Positions 1 to 7,686 of a stretch of 64,000 bases of DNA are shown in pieces. The stretch comes from Candidatus Dormiibacterota bacterium (GTDB lineage: Bacteria > Vulcanimicrobiota > Vulcanimicrobiia > Vulcanimicrobiales > Vulcanimicrobiaceae). The stretch's first letter is position 1. The number at the start of each line of letters is the position of its first letter. The notes under the pieces were generated by a model, which had not been told where the DNA came from, did no database searches, and saw only the letters and a list, made by a program, of their open reading frames with translations. A program made the position numbers and the translations under genes. The stretch lies in contig DATKRS010000010.1 of assembly GCA_035532035.1 (NCBI GenBank), positions 1-64,000 of the forward strand, given 5' to 3'.

Positions 1-207
1 CGCGTAGTTGAGAGAACCGGAGACGGACTCTCCCGTGGAAGCATTCATGAAGCGGAATGTGTTGTCCGGCGAGAGCGCGATGACAGAGTTCTGACCGCAG
101 CATTTGCCGGTTAACTCGACGTCGATAAACCTCAAGTTGCCGGGCGCTGGTGCATTGCTGGAGCACGCCACGGCGAGCGCGAGCAGAGGCGCTAGCGCCA
201 TTTTCAC
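1..207 (-). CDS. Putative lipoprotein, 3' part beyond window
   Basis: Partial gene reading off the left edge. The N-terminus has a hydrophobic stretch ending in the lipobox LAVAC (residues 11-15 when GTG 207 is used), so it should be processed by signal peptidase II and lipid-anchored. The next residues contain a CC pair (TGKCCGQ) and a strand-rich segment (ALSPDNTFRF). GTG 207 was preferred to ATG 201 because it adds a lysine to the signal n-region; neither start has a strong ribosome binding site. No family is recognisable from the 67-69 codons present. It faces away from the secreted-protein gene at 503. Confidence 0.55.
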   Translation of the reverse strand, partial: MKMALAPLLALAVACSSNAPAPGNLRFIDVELTGKCCGQNSVIALSPDNTFRFMNASTGESVSGSLNYA

Positions 208-502
208 GCTCGTTGCTGCAAATGCATCGCGCACGAACCATCTCCTCACTGTCGACGCTGGAGAGCGCGAAGCGCGCAAAGCACAGCTGTTGCGCCTACG
301 CGAAGGCAGCACCTCTGCGAAGGGCCGACGGGGGACTCTGCATGATGGCCGATCCTTGGTGTCGAGGCTGCGGCACTAGCCTGTCAGCTCGTTCGAGGAC
401 CCGGCCACCCCTACGCAAGAGCGGAGGAAAGAAAATGGTATAGCCGAAACGCCGCGACAGCCACATACCGTCGTGCGCCGTTCGGTGCAGAAAGGACTTC
501 CC
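208..502. other. Divergent intergenic region with a two-codon ORF
   Basis: This stretch separates the minus-strand lipoprotein from the plus-strand secreted protein and must hold both promoters, though no convincing -35/-10 pair was picked out. A good ribosome binding site (GGAGGA, about 424-429) precedes ATG 435, but that frame reads only ATG GTA TAG. It is either the relic of a lost start or a minimal upstream ORF about 60 nt before the next start. Confidence 0.4.
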
Positions 503-1000
503 GTGGTTAGATTTCCGCATGTTATTATTGTGTTGGTTTTTGCATTCGCGGCTGTGACCGCAGTTGCGCTCGCTGCGGCAATGACGCCACAGCAGACGAT
601 CCACAACATGGTCGGCACGTGGAGCTGCGTGACGCACGACAGCACGCACAAGACCTGGCGTGAGACCGACGTCGACGCGATGTACGGCTCCTGGCTGCGC
701 ATGACGTCGACGTATCCGGCGCAAAACGGCGAGCACGCAGGGACCGGGGTCGGATTCTTCGGGTATGATTCCAAACACGCTCGCTGGATCGTCACATCCC
801 TCGACACGAGCGGGGACTACGGCATCAGTTACAGCACGTCGCACACGTTCAACGGCGCGCACTGGCTCGACGGCTACCCGGCCAATCACGGCTCGGCGAC
901 GACGCGCATGAGCAGCTCGAAGCAGTTTACCGTGGATTCGAGCGGCCCTGATGCGCACGGTCACACGGTCACATCGCACGAGGTCTGCACGCGCACCTAA
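503..1000 (+). CDS. Small secreted protein of unknown function
   Basis: A 165-residue protein with an N-terminal hydrophobic segment (VIIVLVFAFAAVTAVALAAA) that looks like a Sec signal peptide, so it is probably exported. The mature part starts with MTPQQTIHNMVGTWSC and is rich in Trp, Thr, Ser and His. The phrase MVGTWSC followed by beta-strand-like alternation suggests a lipocalin-like or DUF1579-type barrel, but this is only a guess from pattern. The GTG at 503 was chosen because AAAGGA lies 7 nt upstream; an in-frame ATG at 473 would put ten polar residues before the signal. A strong hairpin follows the stop codon. Confidence 0.65.
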   Translation: MVRFPHVIIVLVFAFAAVTAVALAAAMTPQQTIHNMVGTWSCVTHDSTHKTWRETDVDAMYGSWLRMTSTYPAQNGEHAGTGVGFFGYDSKHARWIVTSLDTSGDYGISYSTSHTFNGAHWLDGYPANHGSATTRMSSSKQFTVDSSGPDAHGHTVTSHEVCTRT

Positions 1001-1025
1001 GCAGCGCTAAAGAACCAGCATGAGA

Positions 1026-1059
1026 AGAAGCCCGCAACGAACGGTCGTTGCGGGCTTCT
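1026..1059. terminator. Bidirectional hairpin terminator
   Basis: A perfect 15-bp stem (1026-1040 with 1045-1059) closed by a 4-nt loop ACGG lies between two convergent genes ending at 1000 (+) and 1071 (-). There is no long T-tract on either side, so it may act as a symmetric barrier rather than a textbook intrinsic terminator. Confidence 0.75.
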
Positions 1060-1070
1060 CAGCGTACGGA

Positions 1071-2090
1071 CTAATTCGCGAGGGTCGACAACGGAACCTT
1101 ACCGCGTAGAATATCCAGCACCGGGTGGTACGGATAGCCGACGGAAACGTAGGGGCTGTCTCGCCACGCGAGATCGCTGAGGTCGCGAAGCTCGTCAGCA
1201 CCTCGTGCCAGTTGCCGCGCCGCAAAATCGGCGGCTTGCGCGGAATACGCTTTGAAGCCGGCGCCGGTCGGGCCGGCGATGCGATAGAGTGGTACCATTG
1301 CCGACGCAGTGCCTTCGAGATACGTCGCTACCAGCGCGTCGAGATCGCTCTGTGAAAGCAACCGCGCCGGCGATGCAATCTGCTCCGGGCGCATCTGCGC
1401 GCGCACGTCGCGCGCCGAGACATACCGATCCACGAAATCACTTTCGAAAACGCTATGAATCGGCGCCTGCGTATACGCCTGCGGATCCGGATAGCGGCCC
1501 CAACCGTTGAAGTGAACGGTGACGTGAAGCGGCTGCGAGCCGTCGGCGATGAAGTGGCTCCAAACGCCGAGGTCCCGGAGCGTCAAAATTTCGCGCAAGC
1601 GCCGCGCCACGCCAAACTGCGCCCGCATCGCCGCCGTGCTCGCGTGTTGCGCGCCATAGTTGTAGACACGCCACAGCGCGAAGTCCTGACGTAGCTGCTC
1701 GAAGCCGTCGAGAATCGAGTACGGCAAGTAGCCCACGCTCCACGGAGTCGCGTGCCGCTGCTCGAGCGCCAGCGCGTACGCTTTCATGCTCTCCGGCAAC
1801 GCGTGCAGGCTCACGCCATCAATCGTGCCGTCGTCTGCGACGTTGAGGTAATGGCCCGGATCGTTGTCCGCGTCCCACGACGCTCCCGAGCCCTTCAGCC
1901 GATCTTCCTCCGGTCCGAGCGTTGCAATCTCGTTGGCCGCCGTAGCGGTGCGCACGAACGCGGGCATGTCCGCCGGAAAGTTCTGCGCCGCCAAGCGGCT
2001 GATCATCGTATGCCCCTGCATCCCCCATGCAAATGCATTCGCAGGCGAAGTCAGGGCGAGCAGAAGAGCGAGGGCGGCGTAGCGTCTCAT
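1071..2090 (-). CDS. Secreted S1/P1-type nuclease family protein
   Basis: A 339-residue exported protein of the S1/P1 nuclease - phospholipase C fold, in which three zinc ions are bound partly by the amino group of the mature N-terminal Trp. The signal peptide ends at ANAFA, leaving Trp22 as first residue with His27 five positions later, as in P1 nuclease. Further ligands are visible: DPGHYLNV, then HFIAD followed by GSQPLH, which reproduces the His-x3-Asp-x5-His spacing. The last motif reads HSVFE where P1 has HSVWD, an Asp-to-Glu change in a metal ligand. ATG 2090 was chosen because it directly starts the signal peptide. Likely role: extracellular nucleic acid or phospholipid breakdown; substrate not determinable. 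Confidence 0.75.
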   Translation of the reverse strand: MRRYAALALLLALTSPANAFAWGMQGHTMISRLAAQNFPADMPAFVRTATAANEIATLGPEEDRLKGSGASWDADNDPGHYLNVADDGTIDGVSLHALPESMKAYALALEQRHATPWSVGYLPYSILDGFEQLRQDFALWRVYNYGAQHASTAAMRAQFGVARRLREILTLRDLGVWSHFIADGSQPLHVTVHFNGWGRYPDPQAYTQAPIHSVFESDFVDRYVSARDVRAQMRPEQIASPARLLSQSDLDALVATYLEGTASAMVPLYRIAGPTGAGFKAYSAQAADFAARQLARGADELRDLSDLAWRDSPYVSVGYPYHPVLDILRGKVPLSTLAN

Positions 2091-2203
2091 TTGAGGGCGC
2101 TCGTTCGCGAGCCGGGTTTTCGATACCCGCTTGCGCCTGCGAGGCAGCCGCACGCCGGCTGCCCCTTATCCAAATGCTTCTGGAGTCGCGCTCGTATTAG
2201 ACA

Positions 2204-2902
2204 TCAAGCGCGATCGGAGCTACGCGCTTGCCGATACCGTCCGAAGAGCGCTTCGGGAATGCAACATAGCGCCAGAGCGCCGACGAGAGTCGTGAGACCG
2301 ATCGCGTTCCAGGCGGCCTTGCCGAGCGGCAAAACGCCGAGCCCGTACAACAGCGAGAGCGCGGCCATGGCGAGGAAAAACGGTCCCGTGAGATAGCAAT
2401 GCACGCGTTTGCACCGAAGCGCATTCGCGACGCACCCGAGGCCCATCGTCGTCAAAGCACCCACCCATACGGTCGTTCGCCACTCTTGACTGAGATCGAA
2501 GAGTCCGCTTGCGACGAGCGCAAGGGAGGGCAGCAAAAATACCGGGCCTGCGACCCACCGATTGCGCAGAATGTCGCGGGATTCGCAGGCAGGGGCGTGC
2601 CGGCGAATGGCTGCGCGGATCGTCTCGATTGACGGCGTTCCGGAAACGCCCGTGGCGCAATGATAGGTCCGGCACATGAGTCCGTACGCGGTGCGTTCGC
2701 TCGCCGACGGCTCGACATCCTCGCCCTCGACGCGCACCGAGGGTGAGCCGAGAAAGCGCGCGCCGCGTGCCGCTTCCAGACTGTTCACCTCGACGCAGTC
2801 GATCGCGGCATCCACCCCTTCGAGGCGCACCGCCTGTCGCACGAGATCTCGCGTAGCCTCCGCGTTCGGGCACCCTTCAAACGTCAGTACTTCAACGCGC
2901 AT
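2204..2902 (-). CDS. Thioredoxin-like domain fused to membrane domain
   Basis: A 232-residue protein. The first 105 residues look like a thioredoxin-fold domain (VLTFEGCPNAEATRDLV, then SPSVRVEGEDVEP) with one Cys in place of CxxC and a second Cys pair further on (MCRTYHC). After about residue 110 come about four hydrophobic segments, including ALRCKRVHCYLTGPFF and GVLPLG, ending in CCIPEALFGRY. The combination resembles uncharacterised proteins found near mercury or redox genes; the conserved Cys residues on both sides suggest thiol or metal handling at the membrane. Its start overlaps the upstream gene by 11 nt, implying translational coupling. Confidence 0.6.
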   Translation of the reverse strand: MRVEVLTFEGCPNAEATRDLVRQAVRLEGVDAAIDCVEVNSLEAARGARFLGSPSVRVEGEDVEPSASERTAYGLMCRTYHCATGVSGTPSIETIRAAIRRHAPACESRDILRNRWVAGPVFLLPSLALVASGLFDLSQEWRTTVWVGALTTMGLGCVANALRCKRVHCYLTGPFFLAMAALSLLYGLGVLPLGKAAWNAIGLTTLVGALALCCIPEALFGRYRQARSSDRA

Positions 2903-3218
2903 GATACTCGATTGCTACCCTTCCCAGCGTTTGCAAGCATTCGGCGAGCACGGGCCGCGAATACCGCCGCATCGAGCCGTGGAGCGTTTGTGGTCGCAGT
3001 TGATGCATCCGGAACGATGGTTTCGGGGGAGTTGCTCCATCCCATGCAACGCCGGGTGCGTAGAACATGTAGACGTCCCAGGCCGGGCCACCGGCAACCG
3101 GAAGAAGATGCTCGTACGCCGTTCCGAGATCGTTGCTGCCGCCCCAATAGCGCGACACGCGAGGGTCGGGCACGAGCGATGCTGCGTTCTTGCCCAAAAC
3201 TGCACGCAACCTTAACAC
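2892..3218 (-). CDS. Conserved hypothetical protein, possibly N-truncated
   Basis: About 108 residues from GTG 3218. The core has the pattern DPRVSRYW ... GPAWDVYMFYAPGVAWDG ... PPKPSFRMHQL, which I recognise as a recurring uncharacterised family usually preceded by a membrane anchor. Here the region upstream of the core is only about 12 codons and runs into the promoter of the divergent gene at 3255, so the usual N-terminal anchor seems to be missing. Overlap of 11 nt with the downstream thioredoxin-like gene supports expression as a two-gene operon. Start codon is uncertain (TTG codons at 3209 and 3197 are alternatives). Confidence 0.5.
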   Translation of the reverse strand: MLRLRAVLGKNAASLVPDPRVSRYWGGSNDLGTAYEHLLPVAGGPAWDVYMFYAPGVAWDGATPPKPSFRMHQLRPQTLHGSMRRYSRPVLAECLQTLGRVAIEYHAR

Positions 3219-3254
3219 ACGATGAAACGTGTAGCCTCCGCGGTACCGTAGGAT

Positions 3255-5198
3255 ATGAATGTGGAGCCGATGCCTACTCGGCATGCCTCAGTCGAAAGCA
3301 TTTTGTTTGCACTCGCGACCTTCGCTGTCGTGCTAACCTTTATTGCAATTGCCGCGAGCCGCCCGACTGTAGACGCCTCGCAGGCAGCGAAAGTCGAAGT
3401 AAAATTCAGCGAAGCCTCGTCGCTGCAGACCCTTCGCTTGTACACCGAGCACTTGCTCGTAGCGCAAGACGCGCTTTGGCTCGATCGCGGGCCGGCATCG
3501 ACTGCTGCCTACACGCAAGCTCGCCGCTGGTTCGAAGCGCACCTGACCCATGTCGCGTGGACTAATCCGGCGGCGGCCCAGCACATTCGCTTGCTGTACG
3601 ATCGTTACGTGCATGCGACATTGATGGCGGGGCTCGTCGGCGCCGCGCGCCCTCCCGCACTCCTCGCGCGCGATTACACGCAGATGGAAGAGTACGTCTT
3701 CACGCAGACGATGCGAGCGTACGACCGGGCGTACGCACAGCAGGATCGTTACTATGCGTTCCGGGACCGAACGCGAAAATCAACGCTGGTGCTATCGCTG
3801 GTGGTAGCAGCCGCGACGTTGCTGCTCCTCGCGCTCTCGCAGGTGTACCGAGCTCGTTTGCAACGCTCTGCCCAAGAGCGTATCGCATTCTTGGCGAAGG
3901 CAGCCATGAGGGACGCGCTTACCGGGCTGCGGAACCTGCGAGCCTTCGAGGGCGATCTGCCGAGCGCGGCGGCACTTGCGCAGCGATGCAACCACGTGAT
4001 CTCGCTCGTCGTGCTCGATTTGGACGGATTCAAAGAGACCAACGATCATTTTGGTCACGCCGTGGGCGACGAGGTTCTCAAATACGTCGCTGAACGCCTA
4101 ACCGGCTTGCGTGAAGCCGACGGTGCGTATCGCTTGGGTGGTGACGAGTTCGCAATCATCTTGCCGGGCACGAGCGGGCGGGGCGCCGAGGTTGTAGCAC
4201 GGCGTCTGCTCACGCCGATCGCCTACGAGCGTGCCGCGGCCACGCTAAGCGTCGGCATCGCGCAGCTCCGTCCCGGCGAGGCATTGAACGACTGGCGTGA
4301 ACGGGCCGACATCGCGCTGTACGAAGCCAAACGACGTGGCGGGAATACCGCCGCGCTCTTCGAGAGCATGGAGGCACAGACGCGTTTTGTGAGCGCGCAA
4401 GCCATCTCGAGGCTCCGCCAGCTGCTGACAGAGGGCGGGATGCGGACGGCTTTCCAACCCATCTGGGACAGCGTGACCGGCGATATCCTCGCGTTCGAAG
4501 CGCTTGCACGTCCGCCTCTTGAATATGGCTTCGCCGGTCCGCAGGAAGCATTTGATACGGCGCAACGCATCGGTCGCGTTGTCGAGCTGGATCGCTTGTG
4601 CTTGCAATCAGCGCTCGCAGCCGTCCGAGCAAATGATTTGCGCAAGCAGATATTCTTGAATCTGACGCCTGCCACCCTCGAACACCCACTCTTTCGAGCC
4701 GAGTCGGTCGGCTCGTTGCTCGCCGAGCACGAGATCGATCCCGCGCGCGTCGTCATCGAAATCACCGAGCGGTCGATCAAGGACATGGACGCAGTCGTTC
4801 GCAGCGCGCAAGCGCTCCAAGAGCTCGGGATACGCGTCGCTCTCGATGACGTCGGAACCGGCAGCTCCGGCTTGAGTTTGCTTAGCGCGCTGACGTTTGA
4901 CTTCGTGAAAATCGATCGCACGCTGTTGCTCGACGGGACGAGCCCGAAGGCCCGCGCCGTTCTGGCTGGGATTTTGGCGATTGCCGAGGCGATGGGCGCG
5001 ATCCTGATCGCCGAGGGGATCGAAACGCCGGCGCTCCTCGAGTTTGCGGCGAAACTGCATCTGACGGCGCGGGCACCGAGCGCCGGCGTCGGTGCCTTCC
5101 AGGGCTACCTCCTCGGGGCGCCCCAGATTCTCACGCCGCCGCACGGCGCTGACGTGTTCTTCAACGGTGGTAAGGCTTCGCTGCTCGTCGCGAACTAG
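3255..5198 (+). CDS. Membrane GGDEF-EAL c-di-GMP enzyme
   Basis: A 647-residue bifunctional cyclic-di-GMP protein. Two transmembrane helices (about 15-34 and 177-195) enclose a 140-residue extracytoplasmic sensor of no recognised type. The GGDEF domain has an intact GGDEF motif (295-299) and an RxxD product-inhibition site (READ, 286-289) at the canonical 5-residue spacing, so cyclase activity and feedback are plausible. The EAL domain carries EAL at 415-417 and the later acidic and lysine motifs EITER, DDVGTG, KIDRTLL and AEGIET, so phosphodiesterase residues are also retained. Start is ATG 3255; ATG 3270 is possible. It stands alone, only 36 nt from the divergent gene. Confidence 0.92.
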   Translation: MNVEPMPTRHASVESILFALATFAVVLTFIAIAASRPTVDASQAAKVEVKFSEASSLQTLRLYTEHLLVAQDALWLDRGPASTAAYTQARRWFEAHLTHVAWTNPAAAQHIRLLYDRYVHATLMAGLVGAARPPALLARDYTQMEEYVFTQTMRAYDRAYAQQDRYYAFRDRTRKSTLVLSLVVAAATLLLLALSQVYRARLQRSAQERIAFLAKAAMRDALTGLRNLRAFEGDLPSAAALAQRCNHVISLVVLDLDGFKETNDHFGHAVGDEVLKYVAERLTGLREADGAYRLGGDEFAIILPGTSGRGAEVVARRLLTPIAYERAAATLSVGIAQLRPGEALNDWRERADIALYEAKRRGGNTAALFESMEAQTRFVSAQAISRLRQLLTEGGMRTAFQPIWDSVTGDILAFEALARPPLEYGFAGPQEAFDTAQRIGRVVELDRLCLQSALAAVRANDLRKQIFLNLTPATLEHPLFRAESVGSLLAEHEIDPARVVIEITERSIKDMDAVVRSAQALQELGIRVALDDVGTGSSGLSLLSALTFDFVKIDRTLLLDGTSPKARAVLAGILAIAEAMGAILIAEGIETPALLEFAAKLHLTARAPSAGVGAFQGYLLGAPQILTPPHGADVFFNGGKASLLVAN

Positions 5199-5530
5199 CC
5201 ACGAGCGAAAGGAACAGGCGTTATGTCAGCGAGATGGCATGCGCAGTGTAGGACTCAGCCGAGGCGCTGCTGCAACTATCCGCAGGCAGGTCACCGCAAG
5301 GACGGACCCAATCATGAAACTTCTTGCATCGCTCATGCTCGTACTCGCTCTTCCCTCTACGATGCTTACCGCCGCCGCAACCCATGGATTGGAATGAACG
5401 ATCTGCCGCTGCAAGCGGTTGCGAGAACGCCGCACTGTCCGGTGACCCTCCGCTATTCGCGTTTCAACGCACCGGTGTCGATCGTCGCACCTTGAACAGA
5501 TAAATGCTTTCCCCAAAAGAGAGGTATATC
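5199..5530 (+). pseudogene. Intergenic region with frameshifted small secreted ORF
   Basis: No intact gene fills these 332 bases. ATG 5314 opens a clean signal-peptide-like reading (MKLLASLMLVLALPSTMLTAAA) that stops at 5397 after 27 residues. The +1 frame continues from about 5390 to 5495 with MNDLPLQAVARTPHCPVT, giving a secreted peptide of about 60 residues if one frameshift is assumed. No homology is recognised, and the product may be a decayed gene, a sequencing error, or chance. Confidence 0.3.
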
Positions 5531-6061
5531 GTGAGACTGCTCCGCGCTTTTGCTTCCTTCGCGTGTATCGCCGCGTACGTCGTTCCGACTGTGGCGTATT
5601 CGCAAACGATCACGAACGCGCCGCTCCACCGGTACTTCATGGCCGGTGCGGTTCGCCTGCGCATCGACAAGATCGAAACCTATCCCGGGTCCGCGGTGTC
5701 GAGCGTTCCCATGCTCGAAGGGCAGGGGCTGAGCGGCTCCGGCTTCGTCGTCGTTACGGCGACGGCGCAGAACCCGAGCTCACAGGAGATAGCGATACCT
5801 CACATGGAGGTCGGCTTCGAGCTCAAGGACGGATCGCAAATGAACGAAAGCGCGCCGGACTTGATGAACCTGCCGGGGACGAGAGCCGCCGCACCGACGA
5901 GCCTGCACCCAAAACAGCACGTCCAGTTTAGCTGGGTGATCAGCGACTGGACGGGCTCGCCGCCGACGAAGGTCCTCCTGAAGGTGTGGAACGACTCCGG
6001 CTACCCGGGCTTCTGGTATCGCATCCTGCTACGGCCGAGCGACGTCAGCAAGCATGCGTAG
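5531..6061 (+). CDS. Small secreted protein of unknown function
   Basis: A 176-residue protein with a signal peptide (RLLRAFASFACIAAYVVPTVAYS) and a mature region rich in beta-strand pattern: GFVVVTATAQNPSSQEIAIPHMEVGFELKDG in short pieces reads like an immunoglobulin-like or DUF4352-type domain, in which a conserved VVTxTVxN phrase precedes a paired strand. GTG 5531 was chosen because AGAGAGG is 6 nt upstream; ATG 5504 has nothing comparable. It ends 12 nt from the convergent cupredoxin gene. Confidence 0.6.
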   Translation: MRLLRAFASFACIAAYVVPTVAYSQTITNAPLHRYFMAGAVRLRIDKIETYPGSAVSSVPMLEGQGLSGSGFVVVTATAQNPSSQEIAIPHMEVGFELKDGSQMNESAPDLMNLPGTRAAAPTSLHPKQHVQFSWVISDWTGSPPTKVLLKVWNDSGYPGFWYRILLRPSDVSKHA

Positions 6062-6072
6062 GGGATCACCGA

Positions 6073-6441
6073 CTACACCACCTTGACGACGATCGCCATC
6101 TTGCCGTGACTCATGCCGCATGGAATCGTGCAGTGTAGCGTGTACGTGCCGGTCTTCGCCGGGGTGAAGGTGATGGTTTGCGTAGATCCCGGCGTAATCG
6201 TCGTTGCCGGAATTCCAAGCTCGCTGGACTGAATCCCGTGCACGCCGCTCTGCCCGACGATCTTCAACTCGACGGGCTGTCCGACGTGGACGGTGATTTC
6301 CGACGGGCTGAATAACGTGGTAGCGGACGCGGTGATCGTTACGACGTGGGGAGCCGGGGCGGCTGACGCCGCGACCGGGAGAGCGGCGCTCAGCGAAAGG
6401 CCAAGTGACGCTGCGAAAAGGGCGGAAAGATAGCGTTTCAT
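6073..6441 (-). CDS. Secreted CuA-like cupredoxin
   Basis: A 122-residue exported copper protein. After a signal peptide ending near ASA, the cupredoxin fold carries a His (VHGIQSS) and the loop LHCTIPCGMSHGKM, matching the CuA pattern Cys-x3-Cys-x3-His-x2-Met seen in cytochrome c oxidase subunit II and nitrous oxide reductase. The two bridging cysteines make a binuclear CuA site likely, as opposed to a single-Cys blue copper site. No oxidase genes are nearby, so it may be a soluble electron carrier or a copper chaperone; which one cannot be told from sequence. Confidence 0.8.
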   Translation of the reverse strand: MKRYLSALFAASLGLSLSAALPVAASAAPAPHVVTITASATTLFSPSEITVHVGQPVELKIVGQSGVHGIQSSELGIPATTITPGSTQTITFTPAKTGTYTLHCTIPCGMSHGKMAIVVKVV

Positions 6442-6526
6442 GCTGCGATCGTATACGACGGCGAAGAACGCATTATGAACGACTTGTGAATGCGACTTCT
6501 GTCACAGCGTGAAATGAGATCGCGCG

Positions 6527-7168
6527 CTAAACGATATCTACGCGCAACTCGGCGCTCACCGCGCCGGCGTTAGCTACTTCGAGCTCCCGTGCGCGATTTC
6601 TGGCTTCGCTGACAGCGGCGACGAATGAACGATCGGCCGGCATGCGCGCCGCACGGCGCGGGTAACCGCTACCGCTATAAGTCTCGCAAAAGCGTTGGCA
6701 GATGTGTGCGAGGTACTCGAAGTTCTCCCAAAGCGCGGGCTCGCCCAGGTCCTCGCGAACGAACGTCACGATCGGTAGGAGGGCGTTCCAGTTACGCACG
6801 ACCACGTGCGCCCACATATCGCAGGCGAGGGAGCGATCGATGATGCCGGTCTTTACGAAGACGCCCATGTTCTCGAAGAAATTCGCGACCGTGTCGATCG
6901 CCTGATACTCGCCCTCGAACTGCGATTGCGGTTGGGCGATGCGCAGCACTTCCTTCGGGTCGGCGAGGCGCCGTGGAAGTTCGTAGCTGACGAAACGCTG
7001 CGCCTCGCGAAAGTCCGGCGCTTCGAGCGTCTCGCGGCATTCCGTCAAGGCTACGATCTGGTTGCTGCTGCGAAGATGCTTGAGCTGCACGAGCGCCGCC
7101 CCCGCCGATGCGGCGATGACGAAGAACGTTCCGAGCGTGCCGATAGCCGTCAACCATTCAGGCGTCAT
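6527..7168 (-). CDS. DUF4760-type single-pass membrane protein
   Basis: A 213-residue protein with one N-terminal membrane helix (about residues 6-27, AIGTLGTFFVIAASAGAALVQL) followed by a soluble helical domain. The phrase QAIDTVANFFENMGVFVKTGIID and the later MWAHVVVRNWNALLPIV fit the DUF4760 family, whose function is unknown. It is flanked by a separate short Met/Gly-rich gene on the same strand (52 nt upstream). No enzymatic motif was seen. Confidence 0.65.
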   Translation of the reverse strand: MTPEWLTAIGTLGTFFVIAASAGAALVQLKHLRSSNQIVALTECRETLEAPDFREAQRFVSYELPRRLADPKEVLRIAQPQSQFEGEYQAIDTVANFFENMGVFVKTGIIDRSLACDMWAHVVVRNWNALLPIVTFVREDLGEPALWENFEYLAHICQRFCETYSGSGYPRRAARMPADRSFVAAVSEARNRARELEVANAGAVSAELRVDIV

Positions 7169-7220
7169 ACTCGTGCCTCCACGTGAGGCGTGCGTTTCGC
7201 GTTGCGTGCGATCGTCTCCG

Positions 7221-7598
7221 CTAAAGGCGCTGCTCGGGGTCGAGAGGGAAACGCCGGATCGGCCCTTGCGTGCAGCCGCCGTAGCGTCCGCGCTCCATCC
7301 CGCTGCCGCCGAACTCGCTACCCATGCGGCCGAGCAGCGATTGCATCATCTGCACGAGCTGCTGCATCATGCCGGTGAGATTCGAAAGCACGCCGCCGAG
7401 GCCCATTCCGAGCGGAGCGTCGTTGAGCGCACTGACGGCATCGCCGACTCCCGGCATGCTCGAGCTCCAGGGCATCATCGAGGAGACCCCGTCACCTTGG
7501 AACGGCGCTTGCTCGGGTGCGCACGTTTGCGGAGCGTATCCGGTGAGCGGTGAGGATCCCAAGGGCATCTCCTGTGGCTCGTAAGGTTGAATGTACAT
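7221..7598 (-). CDS. Met/Gly/Pro-rich hypothetical protein
   Basis: A 125-residue protein preceded by a strong ribosome binding site (GGAGGT, 6 nt before ATG 7598), which argues that it is real despite its low complexity. The N-terminal half is Pro/Ser-rich; the middle holds an amphipathic Met/Gln/Leu helix (GVLSNLTGMMQQLVQMMQSLLGRMG); the tail is Gly/Arg-rich. No signal peptide or known domain. It is divergent from prfB with about 88 nt between starts. Confidence 0.55.
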   Translation of the reverse strand: MYIQPYEPQEMPLGSSPLTGYAPQTCAPEQAPFQGDGVSSMMPWSSSMPGVGDAVSALNDAPLGMGLGGVLSNLTGMMQQLVQMMQSLLGRMGSEFGGSGMERGRYGGCTQGPIRRFPLDPEQRL

Positions 7599-7686
7599 GA
7601 CTTACCTCCATCGTTGGTGCTCCATCACGACGGACTTCTCGGCCAACAAGGGGGCGCGGGAAAATTTCCAGAAGCGCGCCGCCGAT

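Noticed and set aside
7597-7686. Earlier in-frame ATG for prfB at 7597
   Set aside because: It would overlap the start of the divergent Met/Gly-rich gene, and the 22-codon leader from 7687 is the standard RF2 length.
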